NCBI RefSeq assembly: GCF_000740895.1
Contig: NC_025262.1
Coordinates: 798,001-862,000 of the forward strand
Direction of reading: 5' to 3'
Origin: Theileria orientalis strain Shintoku
Taxonomy: Eukaryota > Apicomplexa > Aconoidasida > Piroplasmida > Theileriidae
DNA length: 64,000 nt
Below the pieces are notes generated by a model that was not told the origin of the DNA, did not search any database, and saw nothing but the letters and a program-made list of their open reading frames with translations. Positions 55,156-64,000 of the stretch are shown in pieces. Within the stretch, counting starts at the first letter, position 1; each line of letters begins with the position of its first letter. The position numbers and the translations under genes are program-made.

Positions 55156-56771
55156 ATGGCTGTCATAGTGTGTGTGTTAGCAATGATGCTACTCAAGTGC
55201 AATTGCACTAAAATGTACGTGGACGTCAAAATAAACTATATGTCGGAAGGTGTAATAGTACACCACGGCACATACTTGAAAAACGGCTCATACAAGATGT
55301 TTCTCGGGGAAAAGGACCCGCTGGAAGTGGTTTTCTACGGAAACTCACGCCTTTACCCGCCGAGGCTGGAGACGAAGGACCCGAACAGCCACCAGCTCAT
55401 CGTGGAGGTGTTCCACACAGGAACCAGAATGTTCGTCGTGGTACACAACTACTCCTTCCTAGGGGACGACCCGGTGGGTTACGGTAGAATATTCTTTGAA
55501 TTGGGAATGGACACTTACATAGAGGTGGATTTGCCCGCGATGGTGACAGTTATAACTTCGACAGTACATTTGTCTGTGGACATAGGGCCTAAGCACAGAC
55601 ATCCGTTCATAATGAGAACTGTGGAGGACTTAACGACTGAAAAAAAAGTGACGTACAAGGTGGTGGAAACGTTCAACAGAATACCACTGGATGGTATAAA
55701 CGCACCCAAGTACGCAATAGGATACGTTTACGATAGCACTGCGCCAGCAGTGATAGGATACACTAAAATGAACTATCTGCACGACAAGTGTTTGTCGTTC
55801 ACTGTGGACTACAAGTAAGTTTATAGGATTAAAGACATCTGGTGTTTTGGAGTTTGATTTACTGAGACATCTCTTTCAGGTTTAACGCTGAGAAGGTGAC
55901 GATAAAGGCGGTAAATTACATTCTTATATATGAGAGGAGGACGATTCTCAACATGCCAGTGTGGTACCTTGTTCTGAGGCCTGAATCGATTTTTTTGGAA
56001 GACGAGGTTAAAAACGCACTAGCTGTGTATGAAAAGCTTGAGAACCACTGGGAGAGGTACTTGCTGGTGACAGTCGACATTTCTGACAATGTGACGTCCG
56101 ACCTGTACGGAGTGGAGAAAATCATGGGAATAGCTGGCGAGTGGAAGTACGCGCTATATCAGGTGAAGCGCGAGTTCGTCAACACGTACCAAATAAGAGC
56201 AGTGGTAGACGTGACCACCCAGGTCGTGAAGATACACCGGGTGGACAAAATGGCTGCCAATACCACAGTAGAGGTGTACACCAGCGCCGACGACACTGTG
56301 GTTATAGTGACCTCTTACATGAAAAATGGAATGATCCAGGACAAGGAGGTCGAGGTCTACGAAAAGAGAAACACCAACTTCATAGGCTTCTCGAAAATGG
56401 TGGATCCCGCTAAGACGAACGTGCTTGAGTCGTTCGTGGCTATGTACCCTATCTGTCTCGGCGTGGTCATTGGCGATAAGCCTAACGCGACCTACGGTCG
56501 CAAGGAGATAACTGGGGGCCAGTTTAAGTTCCTGTACTTCTACCTCAGGGACTCCGATTTCAGGGGCAACGACCTCAGGGACAAGTACAGGTTCGCCTAC
56601 GTCTGGGAGCGCAACCCTTACGACTGTGGAAACGTAACTGTCGACGGCTGGAGCAAACGCACCAGGGTCGTGAACAGGGAGCTAAACACGCGCAAGTTCA
56701 TGATAAGGAACACTTATTCGGCGCAGCCCGTCGACGTCAAGTCCTATGAAATTTACCAGCTCATGGAATGA
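55156..56771 (+). CDS. Tandem secreted family, member D
   Basis: Two exons (55156-55814, 55880-56771), 516 aa. I start at ATG 55156 because the open frame upstream begins with GTG. Signal peptide MAVIVCVLAMMLLKCNC. Exon 1 motifs: VDVKINYMSEGVI, HHGTYLKNGSYKM, DPLEVVFYG, RHPFI and YAIGYVYDSTAPAVIGY. Phase-2 intron of 65 nt ending in CTCTTTCAG. Exon 2 motifs: DISDNVTSDLYGVEKIMG, VEVYTSADDTVVIVTSYMKNG, LRDSDFRG and YDCGNVTVDG. The 3' part of exon 2 is GC-rich, unlike A. No membrane helix. It is the last member before the methionine aminopeptidase gene. Confidence 0.88.
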
Positions 56772-57073
56772 TACATGTTCATTAGTGAAACAATTTGTCA
56801 CAATACACTAAATACGTTATTAATCTCTGCATTGTATGTGTATCTGTTTACTGGTATTTGTCGGAAATCCTTAGGATGCCATACTGTTTTTATTTGTAGT
56901 TTATATACTAGTGGTTATACACAATCAAGTATATATACACTGATATATATTTTACACTATACATACACTTATGTGTATAAACCTATGTATATACTTAAAT
57001 GTATATAGGTATATGTGCATAGGTATATTCTCACGGGTATATATAAATAACAGGTATATATATTATTTGTGTG
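56772..57073. other. Convergent spacer, family D/MetAP
   Basis: About 300 bases of TATATA/TACACT-rich DNA between converging 3' ends. No gene seen. Confidence 0.6.
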
Positions 57074-59339
57074 TTAGTATGCGATTTCCAGAGTGTTTTC
57101 CCAGAAATACGGAGGAGAGGATGGGATCTTTCTTGTCAGCACCTCGTGGCCATCCTTGGTAATCAATACCGTGTGCTCGAACTGTGCAGTCCTAAATAAG
57201 AGTCAATTGGCTTTTAAAGTATTTTTTAGGCATATTATACATATATATATTGCTCAAGCTGATACTTTGATCCGTCTACTGTTGTCAATGTCCAGCCATC
57301 TGGCCACATCATAAACGAGTTCAAGAGCGACCTTGTTACTATGGGTTCAATCGTGAAGACCATTCCCGGCTCCATCACCACATCACTTTCATTATACTCG
57401 TGCAGTACCTAGAATTGATATTAAAGCCCATGGGCGTCCTTACGTATGGGTTTTCGTGGAAGTTCCTCCCAATTCCGTGGCCAGATAAATTCGATATTGT
57501 TTTACACTTTTTAGAGTCCAGAAACTTCTCTATAGTTTTCCCGATTAATTTAATCCTGTGTGTTATTCATTAATTCATATGAATCACTAATTTAATCTTG
57601 TTTAATTTATCTATATCTACTCTAATCTTTACATAAATATAAATATATATATGTATATATCAATCCTTGACGTGAAACTAAAATATTTCAGGCACTTACT
57701 TCGCTCCTGGCTTACACACGCTGATTCCCTTTTCCAGCGCTTCGTGTGTAATCTTCATGAGTTCCACGTCCTCGTCAAAAGTATGCGAAAACGTGTACGG
57801 CCTGTTGTACCTATCCTCTGCGTGGAAATCCAGCATGTTGAGCACGATCAATGGGTCCTCAAAGGTCGAGAATATTTTTCCGAACTTATCGCTGCTTAAA
57901 TAGGTCGGTATGTCCGAGGCGACCGTGCCCACCACCCTTCCTAAGTAAGGTTCTTCGGGCTTCTCGTACACATCTCTGCACTCGTCGCACAGCTTCCTTG
58001 AGATCCTCAGCATTTCCTCGTCGAGCTTGAAGTTAAACTTCTTCGTCCAGTCGTGCCTGAACAGCAGCGAAAGGGCTTCAAACACTCCAGAATCCTGATT
58101 TAAGATCTTCAGCGCCTCGTTCAACAACCTTATCACTCCTGTCTGTGCCATGATTTGGCGCTCGCACCCCTCGAGGTTACTGTGCTTCTGGCTTCTGTAG
58201 ATGAGCTTATTCCTTTCTGATCTTCCCATGTAGTTTGTGTTGAGAAACTTCTTGTTCAGCTCCTTCCTCATCGGCATCACCATGTACGTCTCGCACACGT
58301 CTCCGAAGTAGCCGTCGCAGTATATACTCAGATCTATCTTCAGGAGGTCTCCTGCGCTCAGCACTGTGCTATCCGGTATTCCGTGGCACGCCACTTCGTT
58401 TACTGAGGTGCACACTGACTTCGGGAACCCGTGGTAGTTCAGCGTCGCTGGATACACGCTCTTTATTGCGCACAGCCTGTGTATATACCGGTCTATGTCG
58501 TCCGTAAAAACTCCTTCCACCACTTTCGCCGATGCAAAGTCCAGTATTTCCCTAGCCATTCTACATGCTTTCCTGATCCCTTCTATCTCTGCGTCTGTCT
58601 TTAGCGTCCCCCTCTTATCATCTTCACTATATCAATGGGTTAAACGTTATTGCTCGTGGAATTTTATATTTATATGGCTCTTATAATTAGAATGCAAGAA
58701 TAATCCCATCCTCCCTAGCTAACGACTACACTGTACCTTCTGTTACTGCTCGGATATTCCACATACAGTGGTTTTCCTGTCTTGTAATAGTTTGGTCTTT
58801 TTACATTTTTAGCGGGGAGCTGTCTGCCACTTAGTGTACCCTTGCGTATACGTCCTAATAATTTATTTCAAGACTTTCAACTAACCTGAGTAGTTAAAGT
58901 GATTCCAAATGTCAATTATGCTTGCATTAGGAAGCTTTTCCTTCAACTTTTTAGCGATTTCCAAGGTTCTGTTTGACACATTTGGGTCCTCCTTTACTTC
59001 AATTGTTTGAAATCCTACTGGCCCCTTCCTCCTACACATCAATTTAAAACTATATTTTTACCTAATATATCTTTCCTTCTCGAGGATATCCTTCTGGCTT
59101 GCAATGCTACTCTTAATTCTTGCTTTTGATGTTAAATCTACCCATTTATAACTAATATACGATAAAGAATCCCTAGGGGTGCAACTTAGTAGATTTTTAT
59201 TGTTATCACTCAGTTGTTTAACATTTAAACAACCTCTACAATCTTTTAAAATTATACTTTCTACATTTTGAGTAAATTTGCACAATTGTATGAGATATAA
59301 ATTGGAAAAAATGCTAAGACATAATGGTATCAAGACCAT
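57074..59339 (-). CDS. MAP1: Methionine aminopeptidase type 1, with N-terminal leader and large insertion
   Basis: Removes initiator methionine from new proteins. About eight exons from ATG 59339. The first (59339-59058) starts MVLIPLCLSIFSNLYLIQLCKF, a signal-peptide-like stretch, followed by about 70 residues that could be a transit peptide, so an apicoplast location is possible. Later exons have GPVGFQTIEV, NHFNYSG, RPNYYKTGKPLYVEYP and DAEIEGIRKACRMAREILDFA. The catalytic domain has NYHGFPKSVCTSVNEVACHG and all five metal ligands: Asp in KIDLSIY, Asp in GYFGDVCE, His in SGHGIG, Glu in FTIEP and Glu in QFEHTVLI. Between GDVCET and the next helix about 150 residues are inserted, much longer than in usual type 1 enzymes. 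The last join (to TAQFEHTVLIT) restores frame at a TTTAG acceptor. Confidence 0.9.
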
Positions 59340-60295
59340 TCATATGCATAATCCGATATAAAATACAAAGGCATACATTCCCACAAACACAGTACGAATT
59401 ACATATATTATTGAAAATCAAGGCAGCTAACTGATAAATACTATATAGTGTGAATCGCTGGATTCGGATTCTATAGGCTTTCGTGTGCACACATCACAAA
59501 ACGGTTAAGACGGTTAAGGTGTAAAAGACATATAAATACAAATAGATGCACAAATTATAATTTTTTGTAATATCGGATATCGTTTCAGGTGCGCTCTATC
59601 TCACGTGTACGCACAAAAAACAACGACATCTATGAAGCACATGATACATTATAAAATATCTTAAACTGTCACCGTGTATTGATTAAAAAGTCTATAGGAG
59701 TTTAAATATTTATAGTATTCACTTTAATTTATAAAAATAATAAATATAAGTCTAATCTATAAATTAGTTTGAAACTCCATATGTGGCATAAAATAGACTC
59801 AAATTTTATTGAATCTAAAGCACACAGATGAAAAATGTGTCAAAAATAAAATAAGGTGAACAGAAAATACGATATACCTGTGTTAAATCAGAGTTTGCTG
59901 TCTACAACTTATTATATTTATTTGACGGTAAATGGGCGTTGTTTGTTTAAGTTGGAAGTATAAATAAAAGGGTGATAAATCAGGGTGCAATTAACGACTT
60001 ATAACTAAAATAAAAATAAGTTATAAATATATAAATATTTAAAAATTTCAAGCCTGTTTTAAGCGATTTTATGAGTTGCACATAATTGTTTTGTTGGGAA
60101 AGTGTACTTTGCTTAAGTGCATAATTTATAATTTCCACGTGTAAATTAGCTTTATTTAACTTTATACACATTTCAACCAATTTGTGTATTTCCTATAAAG
60201 CGATCATCTGTAATATCGGATGAATAATCTTGTGTATAATAATATGGCTGTTGGTTTATTTTTCTTTAGTGTTATAGTGGTATATACAGCGTCAA
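59340..60295. other. Divergent intergenic region, MetAP/RING-FHA
   Basis: About 955 bases, strongly AT-rich. A short open frame at 59980-60180 (-) is AT-rich and shows no family features, so I do not call it. No tRNA or repeat array seen. Confidence 0.6.
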
Positions 60296-63200
60296 ATGGA
60301 GCAGAAATCCTCACATATTGATGCCAAAGAAACTGAGACGTCCAATACAACACAAAACAATTCTAATGAATCAAACACTTCACCTTTCAACAATCATTAC
60401 TGTACACGCCTACGATCTTATTCAAATCCGAACTTGGAACGACCAAAAACCGATAAACATACAAAAAAACCGAGGAGAAAAAATAAAAAAAGAACAATGA
60501 ACAACAGAAACAGCAAAATAGTGAAACGCAGATCACTATCACCTGATGTTTCAGCAACGGAACCTGCTGCCCAATCGAACACGGGATCGACAAGCCTATC
60601 GGGGAGGAAGATGGACTCTTACGAGCGCGTGACACAAAAGGAAGGGATGATTGGCGTTATCGACGGTTTATCGCCCATGCCCCCGGTCAGAGCAGAAGAC
60701 TTGAACGAGTCCACGCTGTGCCAAAACGAACTGACAAACGACTCAAACATGTGTTCAGATACCGGCATAAATGGATCCATGTACTCGGACAACGATTTGC
60801 AATCCCAGAATTTATACACAGAGACTGCGACGACAGGGTCGCAGCTCATGAGCGATTCACAAATGTTTAACAACACATGTAAGTGTAGCCCAGGAGTATT
60901 AAGTGTATTGCCGGACAATTATGTTATTGATGTAGCTATTTAGTGATATATACGACGTAGGTACGTGTATCTTAGTTATCTATAAGAATGTTCACACAGT
61001 ATGTGTGCTCACATCTTATGTAAGGACAGCCTAGCCAAAAACCCTGACCCGAATGACGTTTATGTTGTAGCCCTGGGCGTTAACAATATGGATTTAAACA
61101 TGCCAGCCAGAGCCAGCATGGTCGGCATCACCACAAACTCATCGCAGGGCTTCGATCTTTTGCAAAATATGCATTACGACCAGAACACCGCAGGCCAACA
61201 CGTGTCAAATCCCACAGGCTTCATGAACGTCGTTAACGCACTGAGCGAAGGAGCAAACGCGATCAATCTGAATCAGATGAATCAACTGAGCCAGTACACA
61301 GAAGGCCAGACGAACCAGTACGGAGACCCGTACCTGCTTCAATACGGCTCAGACACACGCGCACAGGACGGAGATGAGTATATGCAGTACGAAGCAATGG
61401 ACTACGTGGACAACGTCGAGTACATGCTGGACGACGGACTCGACTACGCAATGGACTCAAACTACACGCAGGACAACACGAACCTGGCGAGTAACAACTA
61501 CGACCCGAACAACGTGTTCATCAACATGGACAACGCGACGCAGTCGCAGGACCAGCTGTCAGTGCCGACAGTGAGCTTTAACAACGCACTGAACACGGGA
61601 GAGGACCTGGTGATGGCGGACATGGGCACGGACGAAGACAAGGAGATGATACGCAACAACAGCATCAACGTGCTCATAGAAAACTCGGAGAAGAAGCTGG
61701 ACGAGGGAGTGATGAGCAGCATCCTGCGGGACCTCATCTGCCCAATATGCCTGGAGTACTTCTACTTCCCAGTCACAGTAGCATGCGGACACACCTTCTG
61801 CCGCTACTGCATAGGACACTCGAAACTCTCAGGAAAAGTGTGCCCGCTCTGCAGACAGCCGATCGGAAGAAGCCTTAACATTAACACGATACTGTCGAAC
61901 CTGGTGAAGAGCCTGAAGCTGCGCAAAAGAGGATACGTGGCAATACAGAAAGCACCGGAGGTGTCACAAACAGCAGAAAAAATGTGGTGGGACGAACACT
62001 GCCTGAAACCCTTCGTCTCAGTGCCTCTGTTCATACGCATCATGTTCGGAGGACTGGGACAGACGCCGGTCTTCTTCGACGACCTGTGCACGTGCCTGGT
62101 CAACTACTTCGACACCGGAAGAAGATGGTCCAAGACGAAGTGGGTCTTCACATTAGAGGACTTCAGGCTCCTGAGGAGCCTTATAGGGCTCCAGCTAAGC
62201 GGATCGGACCAGAGCCAAGGGAACGAAGGAGAAGGGAACGCGCTGAGCGAGGCGAACGAGGCGAACATCATGAGAGTGCACCACTGGGTGGAGGACTACA
62301 TGGTCGCGAACCCGCAGCTGTGCTTCAGAGGAGAAGTCTCGTACCCGCTCACGCTCAAGGTCTACCACGACCTGAACCACAAGATCGAAGGAACAATCTT
62401 CAGCGCAATGGAAATACCATACAGACTGCCCTGGGACGCAGGAAGGCACGTGAAGTCGCTGCTGCACCTGCCTCACAGCTCAGTCTCGCTCTCGCACCTG
62501 ATCTTCACGCAGTGCGCGAACGGACAGTTCGGCATCCTGGACGTGGGCAGCACGATAGGAACGATGATCAAGATCCAGAACTCGCACGTGCTGAAAACAG
62601 GAGACAGGATACACATCGGAGACAAGCACGAAGTGGACGTGCACATCTACAAGGACTCGATCGGCACGCCCTTCAGAGACTACAAGTGGGACGCGAACAC
62701 GAACCAGGTGATCAACTACACAGAGTACATCAACAGCCACCAAAGCACGTCGCCATCGGAAGGAGACATGTCGGACCACGGAGGGCCCGATAACGCGGGC
62801 TCGGGCGACGAGACGATAGGCGCGGAGAAGGGCGCAAACCTGCACGACCTGGACAGCTTCCTGAAGCTGCGCATCTTCGCAGACCTGCAGGTGGAGCGCG
62901 ACGTGTGGATATGCCCCAAGGGAGTGATACTGGGCAGAGGGCCGGTCACACAGTCCTCGTACAAGAAGCTGTCGATCACCACGCAGAACGGCTACATCTC
63001 CAGGGAACACTGCCTGATCTACTACGACGGAAGCAGGCCGACTGGCAGCAGGTGGATCCTGCGAGACATGAGCACGCTTGGCACCTTCCTTAAGCTGAAG
63101 CCCTTCCAGGAGCCGATGCCGCTGGCGCCGGGCTTCGTGTTCAAGGTGGGCCAGTGCAAGGTGGAGGTGGGATCGCCGCAGGACATGACGCGCCGAGTGC

Positions 63201-63514
63201 CCACCTCGGCCACGCTGATACTCTCGCAGCTGCTCCAGTCGCACATGGAGCCCTTTAGACTCATGGAGATACAAAACCACCTGGCCAACTCGGCGAACGG
63301 CCACCCGAGCCTGACCATAGTCCCGAGCAGCTTCACCGGGGTCGGAACCGGGACCACCCAGAGCAGCAATATGCTGGACTCCGCGGGATTCGAGACCCAG
63401 GGCAGGCTCCAGGGCGAATCCGCGGGCAGGTACGAGGGGTCGCGGGGGGTCGGCGACGACGTCGACCCCGACGGACAAATCGTGCCCGAGTCGCTACGCG
63501 ACGTGGTTTTATAA
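60296..63514 (+). CDS. RING-finger protein with two FHA domains
   Basis: Probable E3 ubiquitin ligase that reads phosphothreonine. Two exons join to 1,029 aa; the best phase-0 join is 60895|61025, but the exact splice is uncertain. The N-terminal 430 residues are low complexity (Ser/Thr/Asn/Gln, then Asp/Tyr-rich). A C3HC4 RING follows at about 61736-61860: CPICLEYFYFP, CGHTFCRYC, CPLCRQPI, all ligands present. Next is an unrecognised region with helices (61980-62420). FHA-like segment 1 is near 62470-62650 (DVGSTIGTMIKIQ, GDRIHIGDKHEVDVHI). FHA-like segment 2 is near 62900-63180 (GVILGRGPV, ISREHCLIYYDGSR, DMSTLGTFLKL), with the canonical GR, SxxH-like and N/T-G turn. CHFR and RNF8 have FHA before RING; here RING comes first. 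GC climbs toward the 3' end. Confidence 0.88.
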
Positions 63515-63982
63515 TGTATAATATGATTTAATTTTGCGTACATGTTTGCTTCTGAGATGTGTAGCGGAACTCGCCCGTTAGGCGTCACACGGCCAGCACG
63601 ACGGACGTTGCAGTAATATGCATGGTTGTGCATACTTCTCAAATATTTTCCACTGAAAACAACACCTATCGCAACAAAAATTTACACTAAGTTTTTTCCG
63701 GAACCTAGGTAAAGGAATCCAGAGAAATATAGGTGAAAAATTACACATTTGTGGACGGAGAATCAAAATTACCACAGTTTTCGAGTTTATCGGCTATTTC
63801 GAGCTTCTACTCGAAATAAGAGAGAATCGCAACCTATTATAAAATACTGTCACGGTTTTAAACTAAATAATTAGTTTTGCACCTCTAATTACAGCAACAC
63901 ACTTCCGGGGACTTTTCTCGTCGATTCAACTTACATTTAAGGCTTAAAGTTCAAGTTTGGAGAGCGAGTATATTCAATTACC
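63515..63982. other. 3' spacer at the right end
   Basis: About 470 bases with no convincing ORF. An open frame at 63578-63775 (-) has no coding character beyond length. Confidence 0.55.
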
Positions 63983-64000
63983 ATGACTCTCTTCAAGGAT
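63983..64000 (+). CDS. Possible start of a further gene (partial)
   Basis: ATG at 63983 opens MTLFKD and runs off the window. Only six codons are visible, so no identity can be given; the sequence before it looks like promoter DNA. Confidence 0.2.

Noticed and set aside
45728..56771. Merozoite-piroplasm surface protein (MPSP) family
   Set aside because: MPSP genes are intronless, about 280 aa and have a C-terminal anchor region; these genes have two exons, over 500 aa and no visible anchor.
59980..60180. 66-aa ORF on the minus strand
   Set aside because: AT-rich, no homology by eye, no splice context and located in a long divergent promoter region.

Overview
The window is nuclear DNA of an apicomplexan parasite and looks piroplasmid, most like Theileria. 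The evidence is: many very short introns (about 30-45 nt) with GT..AG ends, tightly packed genes, AT-rich spacers against GC-rich coding exons, long low-complexity insertions in housekeeping proteins, and a tandem family of secreted proteins with no recognised relatives. The moderate coding GC fits T. orientalis better than the AT-richer T. parva or T. annulata. The species is an inference; no species marker was tested.

Layout, left to right. 1-1937 (-): TFIIH subunit p44/Ssl1, cut by the window edge. 2499-8622 (+): clathrin heavy chain. 8858-13477 (-): P4-type flippase ATPase. 14412-16559 (+): Ded1/DDX3 helicase. 16817-17332 (+) and 17417-18561 (-): two convergent Mediator-like subunits, Med22 and Med6. 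18810-20342 (+): HECT_2/UBE3D-like protein. 20367-24023 (+): very large Sua5 (t6A synthesis). 24225-24631 (-): SRP14. 24760-25124 (+): small basic protein. 25277-28106 (-): ORC1. 28943-29224 (+): HMG-box protein. 29347-29650 (-): small unknown protein. 29724-30841 (-): AATF/Bfr2. 31075-34809 (+): NEMF/Rqc2. 35226-43824 (+): DMXL/Rav1-like protein of 2,806 aa in two exons. 44005-45178 (-): secreted, Cys-rich, PAN-like protein. 45728-56771 (+): four paralogous secreted proteins, with AMP deaminase on the other strand (47832-50123) and a truncated fifth copy (50451). 57074-59339 (-): type 1 methionine aminopeptidase with a possible organelle leader. 60296-63514 (+): RING plus two FHA domains.

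Most of the window is a housekeeping mosaic: transcription (TFIIH, Mediator), replication (ORC1), ribosome work and quality control (AATF, NEMF), membrane traffic (clathrin, flippase, RAVE/DMXL), tRNA modification and protein maturation. The accessory part is 44.0-56.8 kb. There the four family members share length (503-516 aa), a two-exon layout and one phase-2 intron. Each exon appears to encode one copy of a duplicated module, so the protein reads A-B-A'-B'. This is the best candidate for an undescribed system.

Many exon joins were rebuilt by hand from reading-frame continuity and protein-family conservation. Splice sites are exact only where stated.
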